Notes: generated by a model not told the origin, from the letters alone. A stretch of DNA of 64,000 nt from WHTK01 sp963711035 (GCA_963711035.1 CAVQCN010000001.1:744001-808000); one strand, 5' to 3'; positions 43,027 to 51,971 are shown, numbered from the stretch's first letter. Numbers and translations are program-made.

Positions 43027-44730
43027 ATGAGCAACTACTGGGACCGCATCACGCAGGAGCGGCTGGGCCGACGCCGCTTGCTAAGGTCGGGAGCTGCGTT
43101 GTCGATAGGCGGTGCCACGCTGGCGCTGATCGGCTGCAGCAGCAACGACAACAAGAGCTCTGCGACGAGCACACCGGGCGGCAGCGCCACGCAGGCATCG
43201 GGCTCGCCATCTGCCGGAACACCCAAGACGGGCGGCACACTGACGCAAGGCAACATCGGCGCCGGAGCTGACTCCAACGCGAACCCGGTCACCGGCAACC
43301 GCGCCGGCCACTTCCTCGCCGGCGTCAACGTCTACGACCACCTGATCTCGACTCGCGTCGGCGACAAGGCGCCGTACGTCCTCGAGGCCGCAGCCAAGAT
43401 GGAGCTGCCCGACCCGCTGACTGTCGTCTTCACGCTGAAGGATGGCATGAAGTACCAGGACATCGCACCGGTCAGCGGGCGGGACGTCAAGGCGTCCGAC
43501 ATCAAAGCCGTCCAGGAGTACGTCCGCGACACTGCCACCGCCAACCGCAGCTTCCAGACGCAGTCGATGGACACGATCGAGGCGCCGGACGACAAGACGC
43601 TGGTCATTCACCTTCAAAAGCCCAACGCCTACCTGGTCACGGCGACCCAGCTGGGCGACTCGGCCAACTGGGGCATCATCCCAAACGAGATTCTCGACCA
43701 GATTGACAGCAGCAAGTCGATCGGTTCCGGCCCGTACATCGAGGTGACCAACGACGTCGGCGTCCGCGCCGACTACAAGCGCTTCGACGGCTTCCGTGCC
43801 GCCGACCAGACGTACGTCGACAATCGCTCCGTCATCCTGTTTGGCGACACGGTGGGCTACCAGTCCGCCTTCATCTCCGGCCAGGTCGACATCTACGAAC
43901 CGGGGCCAGCCGATCCGTCGGTGGACGACGTTCTGAATACTGTCGGCGACAAGGTGTACAAGCAGACCTACGCAACCTGCGCCCCGTTCACCTCGAACAT
44001 CGGCGGCCTCATGGACTACAACCCGCTCAAGCGCGACCAGCGCGCCCGCGAGGCGTTCTACCGGGCACAGGACCGCCAGCAGTTCATCGACCTCGTCTTC
44101 AACGGCAAGGGCACGATCCCGGCGGGGCTGCTGGTCGACGCGCTCTCCGAGTGGCTGCTGGACCCGAAGGACACGGCCGACATCTTCAAGCAAGACGTCC
44201 AGGCCGCCAAGCAGCTGTTTGACGCCGCAGGCGTCACGGACCAGACGTACGAGATCATCCACCCCGGCCCGAGCGAGATTAACGACCAGGCGGGCCAGAT
44301 CCTGCAGACGCAGCTCAAGGCCGCCGGACTCAGCACGACGATCAAGAGCCTGCCCACATCCGAGTTCTTCGACCAGACCACGAAGGGCCAGTGGTATATG
44401 CACTGCGGCGGCCACCCGCAGTACGACAGCCCGCAGACGATCATGCGCCAGCAGGCGTCCGAATCGGGCAGCCGCTTCGGTCACACCGGCATGGACGACC
44501 CTGAGGTCGATGCTCTCGTCGAAAAGTCGGAGCAGGCGACGGACCACGCCGAAAACGTGAGCCTGGTCAAGGAGCTGCAGATGCTCTGCCTGACCAGGTA
44601 CACCGGCTATTACCTGATCACCAGCCGCACCGTCGAGCAGCTGCTCTACAACCGGGTGCAGGATTGGGAGAACGACCCATCGGGCACGTGGACCTGGCTG
44701 CCTCGCTACCAGGCGTGGCTCAACGCCTGA
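43027..44730 (+). CDS. Tat-exported lipoprotein, family 5 (peptide-type) solute-binding protein 1
   Basis: A 567-residue ABC-type substrate-binding protein on the outer face of the membrane. Its signal has a twin-arginine pattern GRRRLLRSG, hydrophobic core and a lipobox LALIGCSS, with lipidation expected at Cys. A Ser/Thr/Gly-rich linker follows, then the mature domain with the SBP_bac_5 features YVLEAAAKMELPDPLTVVFTLKDG, GRDVKASDIKAV and GSGPYI. The family binds peptides, nickel or other small organics. GAAGGAGAG precedes the ATG by 8 bases. It is followed by a close paralogue; no permease is nearby. Confidence 0.9.
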   Translation: MSNYWDRITQERLGRRRLLRSGAALSIGGATLALIGCSSNDNKSSATSTPGGSATQASGSPSAGTPKTGGTLTQGNIGAGADSNANPVTGNRAGHFLAGVNVYDHLISTRVGDKAPYVLEAAAKMELPDPLTVVFTLKDGMKYQDIAPVSGRDVKASDIKAVQEYVRDTATANRSFQTQSMDTIEAPDDKTLVIHLQKPNAYLVTATQLGDSANWGIIPNEILDQIDSSKSIGSGPYIEVTNDVGVRADYKRFDGFRAADQTYVDNRSVILFGDTVGYQSAFISGQVDIYEPGPADPSVDDVLNTVGDKVYKQTYATCAPFTSNIGGLMDYNPLKRDQRAREAFYRAQDRQQFIDLVFNGKGTIPAGLLVDALSEWLLDPKDTADIFKQDVQAAKQLFDAAGVTDQTYEIIHPGPSEINDQAGQILQTQLKAAGLSTTIKSLPTSEFFDQTTKGQWYMHCGGHPQYDSPQTIMRQQASESGSRFGHTGMDDPEVDALVEKSEQATDHAENVSLVKELQMLCLTRYTGYYLITSRTVEQLLYNRVQDWENDPSGTWTWLPRYQAWLNA

Positions 44731-44784
44731 GCGAAGACTTCGGATCAAACACCGAAGACTGGAAGGATTATTTATAGGCATAAC

Positions 44785-44813
44785 TGTAGATAGGGATGTG
44801 ATGTACCTATAGT
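44785..44813 (+). promoter_or_regulatory. Candidate promoter of solute-binding lipoprotein 2
   Basis: TGTAGA at 44785-44790 and TATAGT at 44808-44813, spaced 17 bases, about 69 bases before the ATG in an AT-rich stretch. It would give the second paralogue its own transcript. Confidence 0.5.
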
Positions 44814-44881
44814 ATGTCCAATCGCAAGCCTGTCGTCCGGCAGGCCGTGATGCTCTGCAAGCCAGAGAGGAGTGTTTGGAC

Positions 44882-46585
44882 ATGAGTAGCTACTGGGCAC
44901 ACATCACGGAGCAACGCATGGGCAGGCGGCGCCTGATACGATCGGGCGCCGCTCTGTCTGCCGGGGCGGCGGCGCTGAGCCTGGTGGGTTGCGGGGGCAG
45001 CAGCAACAAGAGCTCGGCCACCAGCACCCCGGGCGGCAGCGCCACCCAGAGCTCGGCGTCGCCAACCAGCAGCGGCGCGCCCAAGACCGGCGGCACGATT
45101 ACTCTGGGCAGCTCGGGCGTCGGTGACGCCAACGCCAGCCCGATCACGAACACCGTTCAGGGTCACGGGCTCGCGGGCCAAAACGTCTACGACCATCCGA
45201 TTTCGACCCGAGTCGGCGACAAGGCGCCGTACGTCCTCGAGGCCGCCACCAAGGTCGAGTTCCCCGACCCCTTGACCATCGTCTACACCCTGCAGCCGGG
45301 TATGAAATACCAGGACATCGCACCCGTCAGTGGCAGAGCGGTCAAGACGTCCGACATCAAGGCGGTCCAGGAGTTCATACGGGACACGGCGACCGCGAAC
45401 CGCAGCTTCCAGACGCAGTCGATGGACACCGTAGAGGCGCCGGACGACACGACTCTGACCATCCACCTTCAGAAGCCGAACGCCTACCTGCTCACCGCAA
45501 CCCAGCTCGGCGACTCCGCCAACTGGTCCATCATCCCGAACGAGATTCTCGACAAGCTCGAGACCAATCAGGCGATCGGCAGCGGCCCCTACCAGGAAGT
45601 GAAGAACGACGTTGGCGTCCGCGCCGATTACAAGCGGAACGACACGTTCCGCAGCGCCGACAAGACCTACATCGACAACCGCTCGATCATCATCTACGGC
45701 GACTCGGTCGCCTATCAGTCGGCGTTCATCTCCGGCCAGTTGCAGGTGTTCCAGCCGCAGCCAGCTGACCCCGCGGTGGACGACATTCTGGCGCAGGTCG
45801 GCAACAAGGTGTACAAGCAGACCTACACCACGCTGTCGCCATTCACCACCAACATTGGCGGCAGCATGGACTACAACCCTCTGAAACGCGACATCCGCGC
45901 CCGGGAGGCGTTCTATCGCGCACAAAAACGGCAGCAGTTCATCGACCTCCTCTTCAATGGCAAGGGAACCATCCCGGCCGGGCTGCTGGTCGATGGCCTC
46001 GCGCCCTGGCTTCTCGACCCGAAGGACACGGCGGACTTCTTCAAGGAAGACACCCAGGCGGCCAAGCAGCTATTCGAGGCCGCGGGCGTGACGGGCCAGA
46101 GCTACGAGATCATGTACTCCGCCCCCAACGACATCGGCTCTCAGAGCACCCAGATCCTGCAGAAGCAACTCGCCGATGCTGGGCTCCAGACCAATATCAA
46201 CGGCGTTCCCGGCTCTGAGATGTTCGACAAGGCGACGAAGGGCCAGTGGCAGCTGTTCACCGGCGCGCATCCTGCGTATGACAGCCCGCAAACCATCATG
46301 CGCCAGCAGGCCACCAACTCCGGCAGCCGCTTCGCCAACACGGGGCTGGACGACCCCGATGTCGATGCCCTCGTGGAGAAATCGGAGCAAGCCACCGACC
46401 GCGACGAGAACATCAGCCTCGTGAAGCAGCTGCAGATGCTATGCCTGCAGAAGTACACCGGCTACTACCTGATCACCAGCCGCACCATCGATCAGTTGCT
46501 TTACACGCAGGTGAAAGACTGGGAAAACGACCCGTCCGACACCTGGACCTGGCTGCCCCGCTATACGGCCTGGCTGGACACCTAG
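44882..46585 (+). CDS. Tat-exported lipoprotein, family 5 solute-binding protein 2
   Basis: A 567-residue paralogue of the preceding gene and equal to it in length, with long shared stretches such as RADYKR, NGKGTIPAGLLVD and WLLDPKDTAD. Signal GRRRLIRSGAAL and lipobox LSLVGCGG; mature part begins after a Ser/Thr-rich linker. Differences cluster in the linker and around the ligand cleft (GSEMF versus TSEFF regions), so the two may bind different ligands. AGAGGAG lies 7-8 bases before the ATG. The gene is closed by a strong terminator. Confidence 0.9.
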   Translation: MSSYWAHITEQRMGRRRLIRSGAALSAGAAALSLVGCGGSSNKSSATSTPGGSATQSSASPTSSGAPKTGGTITLGSSGVGDANASPITNTVQGHGLAGQNVYDHPISTRVGDKAPYVLEAATKVEFPDPLTIVYTLQPGMKYQDIAPVSGRAVKTSDIKAVQEFIRDTATANRSFQTQSMDTVEAPDDTTLTIHLQKPNAYLLTATQLGDSANWSIIPNEILDKLETNQAIGSGPYQEVKNDVGVRADYKRNDTFRSADKTYIDNRSIIIYGDSVAYQSAFISGQLQVFQPQPADPAVDDILAQVGNKVYKQTYTTLSPFTTNIGGSMDYNPLKRDIRAREAFYRAQKRQQFIDLLFNGKGTIPAGLLVDGLAPWLLDPKDTADFFKEDTQAAKQLFEAAGVTGQSYEIMYSAPNDIGSQSTQILQKQLADAGLQTNINGVPGSEMFDKATKGQWQLFTGAHPAYDSPQTIMRQQATNSGSRFANTGLDDPDVDALVEKSEQATDRDENISLVKQLQMLCLQKYTGYYLITSRTIDQLLYTQVKDWENDPSDTWTWLPRYTAWLDT

Positions 46586-46616
46586 CCATCGGCACGGCAG
46601 GCAAGCTCACACGTAC

Positions 46617-46650
46617 GGGAGCAGGGTTTCGACCCTGCTCCCTCGTCTTT
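46617..46650. terminator. Bidirectional UUCG-loop terminator
   Basis: Perfect 11-base stem (gggagcagggt at 46617-46627, complement at 46632-46642) closed by ttcg, then tcgtcttt on the plus strand. It lies between the lipoprotein stop and the facing gluconokinase stop. Confidence 0.85.
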
Positions 46651-47167
46651 AAACAGGCGGTTCGAGACCGAAGCCCTTGACAATGGACGCGGCGATGGTC
46701 GCCGGCGGCGGCGTGACGTCGACGACGAGCACGTCCTCGTCCGGCGACGGCTCCTCCAGATCGGCGAACTGGCTGGCCAGCAGCCCAATCTTGGCGAAGT
46801 GCTCGGTCCGCGACCGCAGACGCTCCTCGATGAGCTCCCTGCTGCCCTTGAGGTAGACGATGCGCACCTCCGGGCCTACCTGCAGCTCTTGCCGGTAGGC
46901 TCGCTTCAGCGCCGAGCACGCCAACACAACGGACTCACCGGACCGCAGCCAACCCTCGATGGCGCTGCGCAGCGCAGCGAGCCAGGGCGCGCGGTCGGCG
47001 TCAGTCAACGGCTCGTTGCGGCTCATCTTGAGGACGTTGGCGCGCGGGTGAAAGTCGTCGCCGTCCACGAAGCGCCATCCCAGCCGACCGGACAGCTCCT
47101 GGCCTACGGTCGTCTTGCCGGAACCGGTGGTGCCCATGAGGACGATGATCATCGGCGGTTTGCTCAC
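46649..47167 (-). CDS. gntK: Gluconokinase
   Basis: Phosphorylates gluconate to 6-phosphogluconate. The 172-residue enzyme has the P-loop MGTTGSGKTTVG, the substrate region VDGDDFHPRANVLKMSRNEPL, ACSALKRAYRQEL and the FAKIGLLASQFADLEEP stretch that marks bacterial GntK. The GTG start overlaps the TGA of the upstream secreted-protein gene (GTGA), so translation is coupled. Pentose phosphate or Entner-Doudoroff entry is the likely use. Confidence 0.93.
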   Translation of the reverse strand: MSKPPMIIVLMGTTGSGKTTVGQELSGRLGWRFVDGDDFHPRANVLKMSRNEPLTDADRAPWLAALRSAIEGWLRSGESVVLACSALKRAYRQELQVGPEVRIVYLKGSRELIEERLRSRTEHFAKIGLLASQFADLEEPSPDEDVLVVDVTPPPATIAASIVKGFGLEPPV

Positions 47168-47988
47168 TGCGGGCTCGAGATGGTGACCTCACACTCGAGC
47201 ACGCCGTCGCCGCAGACCGCAGTGACGCCCGCGGTCGACATGTCGATGTCGGCGCCGCCACAGCCGGGGCAGCTGTCCTCACGCGCGGCGACGATGCAAC
47301 CGCCGGGCCCGCATATCTGCAGCACCGTGCCGCACGGGAACGTGTCGTACAACGCCGGACCGACAGCGACGACCGTCTGGTTCGCCGGGTCGTAGACGCC
47401 ATAGCCGTTGCAGCCCAGCGTATTGCCTGCCAGCGACGGCGCGTACATCGTCGCGTGCCCCGTCAGCTCGCCCGCGAAGAGCGTCTGCCCGCTACCGGGC
47501 GTCGCGACGAGCTGGTCCGGAAGCGGCGTTTCCGTGGGCGGAACGGGCGTCTCGGTCGGCGGGATTGGCGTGGCTGTCGGAGGAATCGGCGTGGCCGTGG
47601 GCGGGATAGGAGTGGGCGTCTCCGTCGGAGGCAGCGGCGTGTCGGTGGGTGGGACCGGCGTGTCGGTAGGCGGTACGGGCGTGTCCGTGGGAGGGACGGC
47701 GGTCTCGGTCGGCGGGACCGGCGTCTCCGTCGGAGGCAGCGGCGTTTCGGTCGGCTCAAGTGTGGCCGTTGGCGGCGGAGGCGTCGGGCTCAGCGTGGCA
47801 GTAGCCAGCAGCAGCTGGGAAGCGAAGTCGAAGCGGCTATCGAACGCCGACGACGTCACGCCGAGGGACTGCCGGGGTGGCTCGGGTTCGGGCCGGGAGC
47901 CAGCATCCAGAAGGTCTGATTCCTTGCCGGCGTAGGCCGCCGCAAGGAGGAGCGCTCCGACGATGATGCCGCGCGCTCCCACGCTCAA
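47164..47988 (-). CDS. Secreted Pro/Thr-repeat protein with RlpA-like double-psi barrel domain
   Basis: A 274-residue exported protein. The N-terminal GIIVGALLLAAAYAG is a signal peptide or anchor. Residues about 70-155 are a low-complexity tract of PPTETPVPPTDTP-type repeats, probably a wall- or surface-spanning spacer. The C-terminal 100 residues contain GHATMYAPSLAGNTLGCNGYG, DTFPCGTVLQIC and CPGCGGADIDMS, like double-psi beta-barrel RlpA/expansin-type domains, with six or more cysteines likely in disulfides. Its role may be polysaccharide binding. The start (TTG 47988 or GTG 47982) is uncertain. It overlaps gntK, an odd pairing. Confidence 0.75.
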   Translation of the reverse strand: MSVGARGIIVGALLLAAAYAGKESDLLDAGSRPEPEPPRQSLGVTSSAFDSRFDFASQLLLATATLSPTPPPPTATLEPTETPLPPTETPVPPTETAVPPTDTPVPPTDTPVPPTDTPLPPTETPTPIPPTATPIPPTATPIPPTETPVPPTETPLPDQLVATPGSGQTLFAGELTGHATMYAPSLAGNTLGCNGYGVYDPANQTVVAVGPALYDTFPCGTVLQICGPGGCIVAAREDSCPGCGGADIDMSTAGVTAVCGDGVLECEVTISSPQ

Positions 47989-48175
47989 CCATCTCAGGAT
48001 TCAACATCCTCCCATTGTCACCGCGAAGGGCGCTCACGTCTGTGAGACGCGCTCAGCAGCGATTGCAACCCCATCAGAGTGCCAAATCCAGCCCGTCTTG
48101 GCCAGTCTTCCCTCGTGGCCGAAGGGTCTTACACTAGGGCGAACCCAGCAGAGAGTTAGCAACAGGAGGCAGACC

Positions 48176-48490
48176 TTGACCACCCCTCGACCGGCGAACG
48201 ACCCCTACAGCGTGGTGCCGAAGCTCGGCCAACTGCGCGACGACGTCCTTTTCGGCGACGTCTGGGAGCGCCCCGAAATGTCCAAGCGCGACCGCAGCCT
48301 GATCACGGTTGCCGTGTTGACGGCGCTCTATCGCACCGACGAGCTGCGGGGCCACATGGCGCGCGCCATCGACAACGGCGTCACCAAGGACGAGCTGCGC
48401 GAGCTGATCACCCACGTCACGTTTTACGCCGGCTGGCCCTGCGGCGTGAATGCGGCCCGCGTCGCCGCCACCGTGTTCGAGCAAAAGTAA
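48176..48490 (+). CDS. Carboxymuconolactone decarboxylase family protein
   Basis: A 104-residue protein of the CMD/AhpD-like fold. WERPEMSKRDRSLITVAVLTALYRTDELRGHM, read as consecutive family segments, and the C-terminal ITHVTFYAGWPCGVNA match gamma-carboxymuconolactone decarboxylase. Only one Cys is seen, so it lacks the AhpD CxxC pair and is closer to the decarboxylase group. The TTG start is chosen because AGGAGG lies six bases ahead; the upstream frame has no ribosome site. Consistent with protocatechuate-type catabolism, together with the intradiol dioxygenase elsewhere in the window. Confidence 0.85.
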   Translation: MTTPRPANDPYSVVPKLGQLRDDVLFGDVWERPEMSKRDRSLITVAVLTALYRTDELRGHMARAIDNGVTKDELRELITHVTFYAGWPCGVNAARVAATVFEQK

Positions 48491-48572
48491 GCACATCGAG
48501 AGATGCAAGAGCAGGGAGCCCCATGGCCCCTTCGGGTGGAACAGCCGCTTCCCCGACGGTGCGCTCGAATCG

Positions 48573-48631
48573 CCTTCGAGAGCCTCAGCACGCGCGCGCA
48601 GAATTAGTCGCTCATGGTGAGGCTCTCGAAC
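48573..48631. repeat. Inverted-repeat element, copy 2 (inner unit)
   Basis: Starts ccttcgagagcctca and ends tggtgaggctctcgaacca; arms at 48577-48587 and 48616-48626 are exact complements. The unit matches 4971-5025 except in the loop. The outer 17-base arms of copy 1 are absent here. Confidence 0.75.
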
Positions 48632-48717
48632 CAGGCTGAGCCAGCTTGCGGCAACCTGACGGCCTCATCCGGGTAAAGAACGCGTCGCGTTTCTCGCTTT
48701 GCACTCTGTGCTCTGCC

Positions 48718-49569
48718 CTACTGGGCCTGGTCCAGTTCCTGGAACAGTTCCTGCACGGCGTTGTTTGCCTGACGGTTGGCCGGCCAGCCGTTGAACAAGT
48801 AGAGCATGAACATGGCTTCCTGCACCTCCGCGCGGGTGAGGCCTTCCTTCAGGCCCCAGCGCACGTGGTCCTGCAGCGCCAGGTACCCCTTGTTGGCCGA
48901 ATCGGAGCCGATCAGGACCAGGACGCGCTCCTGGGGGGTCAGGAAGGGGCGGTGCATCATCCAGCCCCAGTGGATCGCCGAGAAGTCGCTGACCGAGCCG
49001 TCGCCCATACGGGCCAGCCGCGTCTCGCGGTTGCCGCCGCGGCTCTCGCCGAACACTTCGATCGAGAGGTCGACACCCTCGGGGAAGTTGATCTCGAAGT
49101 CGTAGAAGTTGCGCTCCGGGACCTCGGGCAGCGGCGGCGCCGTCACCGCCGGCCGCCAGGCCTGCACGTTGAGCTCTGCGAACAGCGTCTCGATCTCGCG
49201 CGAGGCCCAACCGTGCACGCCCATGCCGGAGTAGAGGCTGAGCGTGAAGACCGCCTCGCGGATCTTCTCGCGGTGCAGGCCCTCGGCCAGGCCCCAGCGC
49301 ACGTGATCGTGCAGGGCATCGTGCAGCTGACGCGTCGCGTCGTTGCCGATCAGCACCAGGGCACGCTGCTGCGGCGTCAGGTTGGGGCGGTGGAACATCC
49401 AGCCCCAGGTAATCGCCGTGATGAAATCGCTGCGCGTGTTGAAGCCGCGCTCGTCCTCGACGATCTGGGCGCGGTCGTTACCGAACACGCGCCGTATCAG
49501 GTCGACGGCGTCCTGGTAGTTGCGGTGGAAATCGTAGAAAGGGGTCTCGTCGTACGTACGGGGTGGCAT
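48718..49569 (-). CDS. Double-domain carboxymuconolactone decarboxylase-like protein
   Basis: A 283-residue protein with two similar domains. The first (about 40-135) has TPQQRALVLIGNDATRQLHDAL and HVRWGLAEGLHREKIREAVF; the second (about 175-270) has TPQERVLVLIGSDSANKGYLAL and HVRWGLKEGLTRAEVQEAMF. Each resembles a CMD/AhpD helix bundle, and the internal duplication is clear by eye. Catalytic Cys residues of AhpD are absent. Start ATG at 49569 follows GAGAGG. It is divergent from the luciferase-like gene at 49773. Confidence 0.82.
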   Translation of the reverse strand: MPPRTYDETPFYDFHRNYQDAVDLIRRVFGNDRAQIVEDERGFNTRSDFITAITWGWMFHRPNLTPQQRALVLIGNDATRQLHDALHDHVRWGLAEGLHREKIREAVFTLSLYSGMGVHGWASREIETLFAELNVQAWRPAVTAPPLPEVPERNFYDFEINFPEGVDLSIEVFGESRGGNRETRLARMGDGSVSDFSAIHWGWMMHRPFLTPQERVLVLIGSDSANKGYLALQDHVRWGLKEGLTRAEVQEAMFMLYLFNGWPANRQANNAVQELFQELDQAQ

Positions 49570-49772
49570 GCCGAGCCTCTCGTTCTGCTGCAGGTGCCGT
49601 ATTGCGGCGTAACCATAGCCAGACGAGGCGGACGCTGTCCACTCGCACGCGGGCAATCGGGAAGAGGGCAAGGCGCCACAGAGGGCTCTCCCTGTTCCAG
49701 GTTCCCTGTTCCGGGTTCCCGCAGTAGCCTGTTCGCAGCGTAGAGAACCACGGCAGTCCAGAGAGGCAATCG

Positions 49773-50696
49773 ATGACCAAGATCAACGTCGGCCTGCGGA
49801 TCCCGGCCATGCGCCAGACGAATCCAGAGGCGATCCGCGCCTTCATCACCCGCGCCGAAGACCTCGGCTTCCACTCGATCTGGGTGGGCAACCACATCTT
49901 CTACCACCAGGACGTCATGGATTCGTTGCACCAGCTGACCTGGGCGGCGGCGATGACGCGACGCGTGCGGCTCGGCACCTCCGTGATGCTGAGCGCCTAC
50001 CTGAACCCGGTGCTCATCGCGAAGGCCGCAGCAAGCCTCGACTGCCTCTCCGGCGGGCGTTTGACCCTCGGCATGTCGATCGGCGGCACCGAGGCTGAGT
50101 ACAACAGCATCGGCGTGCCGATGAACCAGCGCGTCGGCAGGCTGGTCGAGAACGTGCGCATCATGCGCAAGCTCTGGCAGGAAGAGGACGGCGTCAACTA
50201 CGAGGGCCGCTACTACACGATCGTGGACGGCAACATCCGTCCCAAGCCGGCCCAGCCCGGCGGCGTGCCGATCTACTTCGGCGGCGGCAGCGAACCGATG
50301 CTGCGTCGCGCCTCCCGCATCGCCGACGGCTGGGTGAGCGGCAGCGGCGGCACCGCGAAGCAGTTCCTGGACCGTGTCACCTTCATCCGCGACACGGCCA
50401 AATCCGAGTTCGGCCGCGACCCGGACAAGCTCGGCTTCGTCAAGCAGCACAACGTCAGCGTCTACGCCGACCCCATCAAGGCCCGCGACGAGGCCGTCGA
50501 CCACTTCGCCGGCTACTACGGCCCGCGATGGGACGTCGAGGGCGCCTGCGACTACGGCACGCTGGACGAGGTCAAAGCGAAGCTGGCGGCGTTCCACGAG
50601 AGCGACGTCCCCGAGATCACGCTGGCGCTAGAGCCCTCCAACCTGGAGATAGACCACCTGGAGCGCATCTGGGAGGCAACGGCGAGCGTGCGCTAG
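49773..50696 (+). CDS. LLM-class flavin-dependent oxidoreductase
   Basis: A 307-residue luciferase-fold enzyme. Recognisable blocks are FITRAEDLGFHSIWVGNHIF, VRLGTSVMLSAYLNPVLIAK, LDCLSGGRLTLGMSIGG and NIRPKPAQPGGVPIYFGG, the last being the nucleotide-binding stretch of the family. FMN or F420 is the expected cofactor. GAGAGG lies 6 bases ahead of the ATG. It is divergent from the double CMD gene with about 200 bases between, so common control is possible. Substrate unknown. Confidence 0.88.
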   Translation: MTKINVGLRIPAMRQTNPEAIRAFITRAEDLGFHSIWVGNHIFYHQDVMDSLHQLTWAAAMTRRVRLGTSVMLSAYLNPVLIAKAAASLDCLSGGRLTLGMSIGGTEAEYNSIGVPMNQRVGRLVENVRIMRKLWQEEDGVNYEGRYYTIVDGNIRPKPAQPGGVPIYFGGGSEPMLRRASRIADGWVSGSGGTAKQFLDRVTFIRDTAKSEFGRDPDKLGFVKQHNVSVYADPIKARDEAVDHFAGYYGPRWDVEGACDYGTLDEVKAKLAAFHESDVPEITLALEPSNLEIDHLERIWEATASVR

Positions 50697-50705
50697 CGCC
50701 TCTTG

Positions 50706-50794
50706 CCATGCGAGGAGCGCAGCGAAACAACTTGACGCTGCGTCGGAAACACATGCGCGTCAAAGATTGCCTCGCGCTGTTCGCTCGCAATGAC
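50706..50794. repeat. Dispersed repeat pair, inverted (gcgaggagcgcagcga / ttcgctcgcaatgac)
   Basis: The left end tgccatgcgaggagcgcagc matches 63797-63829; the right end (50764-50794, agattgcctcgcgctgttcgctcgcaatgac) read on the other strand begins gtcattgcgagcg like the unit at 20876. The two face each other across about 30 bases, like a REP-type pair. Confidence 0.65.
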
Positions 50795-50858
50795 GACGGG
50801 AAGCGCCTAATCGCCCGAGGGCGATCGACCTCGTCAGCGCTGCGGGTCCGTGGCCTGC

Positions 50859-51068
50859 CTACGCCCGGACGACGCTCTCCCAGCCGCAGGTGCGGTGGGT
50901 GCCGTCGCAAAACGGCTTGTTGGAGGACTGGCCGCAGCGGCACAGCGCCACCGCATCCGCCTCGCGCAGGACGTTGCCCTCGGCATCGACGACGCGGATG
51001 CGGCCGGCGAGGCGGTTGGGTCCGTCATCGGCGACGGTAATGATCACGACTTGCTCTGCTTCAGACAT
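50859..51068 (-). CDS. CDGSH iron-sulfur domain protein
   Basis: A 69-residue protein carrying one CDGSH-type 2Fe-2S site: ALCRCGQSSNKPFCDGTH contains the CxC, the distal Cys and the final His ligand in the normal spacing. The rest is a short N-terminal beta extension. Such proteins act in redox or cluster transfer. The ATG follows GGAAGTGGAG. It lies just upstream of the lactonase-like gene in reverse order and might be co-expressed with the LLM oxidoreductase region, though it is on the other strand. Confidence 0.93.
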   Translation of the reverse strand: MSEAEQVVIITVADDGPNRLAGRIRVVDAEGNVLREADAVALCRCGQSSNKPFCDGTHRTCGWESVVRA

Positions 51069-51148
51069 CGGGTTGCTCCACTTCCAGCGATAGACGTGCG
51101 AATGTCAGCCGATCTTCGAGTCACAGTACGCCGCGCGTCAACCGCCCG

Positions 51149-51949
51149 TCAGGCGCTCGGCATCTTCCCCAGGTCGATGACGACGCCGTCCAGCGCCGCG
51201 GACGCGGCCGGATAGCGCTGCATGACCAGCGGGTCATGGCCGGGGACGATGTGGGCCGGTGAATCGGCCAGCTCGCGCAGCTTTCGGAAGCCCGCGCGCA
51301 CGTCGTCGGCGTTATAGGTCGTCCGGAAGGGCCGGTCGCCCTCCATGTTTTCGTAGTAGTGGCTGGAGTCAGACGCCAGCACCACCTGGCCGCGGTCCGT
51401 CTTCACACGCACGACCTGCAGGCCGGGCGTGTGGCCGCCGAGGTGGTGCAGGCTGATGCCGGGGAAGAGGTCGACATCGCCGTGCTGCACCTGCAGGTGG
51501 CCGCCGTACAGGCTCTCGACCACGTTCTTGGCGTCTTCGACCTCGAAGGAGCGGCGCGTGCGCTCGTTGGCCATGTCGCCGCCCAGCGCGAACTGCATCT
51601 CTTTCTCCTGCAGATGCAGCCGCGCGTTGGGGAACGAGTCGATGGTGCCGACGTGGTCGTAATGCATGTGGGTGAGCACCACGTCCTGGACTGACGCGGC
51701 GTCGACGTCGAGCAGCTTCAGCGCGGCGGCCGGCATGCGCAGATGGATACGGCCGCGTCGCGTGGCAACGTCGGGCTTGAAGCCGGTGTCGACCACGACA
51801 GTCCGCTCCGAGTTCGTGATCAACCAGACGAAGTAGTCCATCGGCATGGGCTTGTCGGGGTTCGGGTCGCCCTCGAGAAAATGGTCGCCCCGGGTGGCCT
51901 CGCGCCACGCGTAGCGCAGGGCGTAGACGTTGTAGGTATCTGCTGCCAC
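51149..51949 (-). CDS. Metallo-beta-lactamase-fold hydrolase (lactonase-like)
   Basis: A 266-residue metal-dependent hydrolase. The metal motif THMHYDHVG gives HxHxDH; a further His lies in GGHTPGLQVV and an Asp in VLASDSSHYYENM, with the final His in IVPGHDPLVM. Layout resembles AHL lactonases and 4-pyridoxolactonase. It opens lactones, a step that follows intradiol or Baeyer-Villiger oxidation. The GTG start follows GAGGAGGG by 5 bases. It is the last gene of a leftward run with the two ketopantoate reductase-like genes. Confidence 0.88.
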   Translation of the reverse strand: MAADTYNVYALRYAWREATRGDHFLEGDPNPDKPMPMDYFVWLITNSERTVVVDTGFKPDVATRRGRIHLRMPAAALKLLDVDAASVQDVVLTHMHYDHVGTIDSFPNARLHLQEKEMQFALGGDMANERTRRSFEVEDAKNVVESLYGGHLQVQHGDVDLFPGISLHHLGGHTPGLQVVRVKTDRGQVVLASDSSHYYENMEGDRPFRTTYNADDVRAGFRKLRELADSPAHIVPGHDPLVMQRYPAASAALDGVVIDLGKMPSA

Positions 51950-51971
51950 GATTCCCTCCTCTTGCTGCCGT

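Noticed and set aside
43081..44883. A 600-codon minus-strand reading frame opposite the first lipoprotein gene
   Set aside because: Same codon-shadow pattern; the plus-strand gene has signal peptide, lipobox and conserved blocks.
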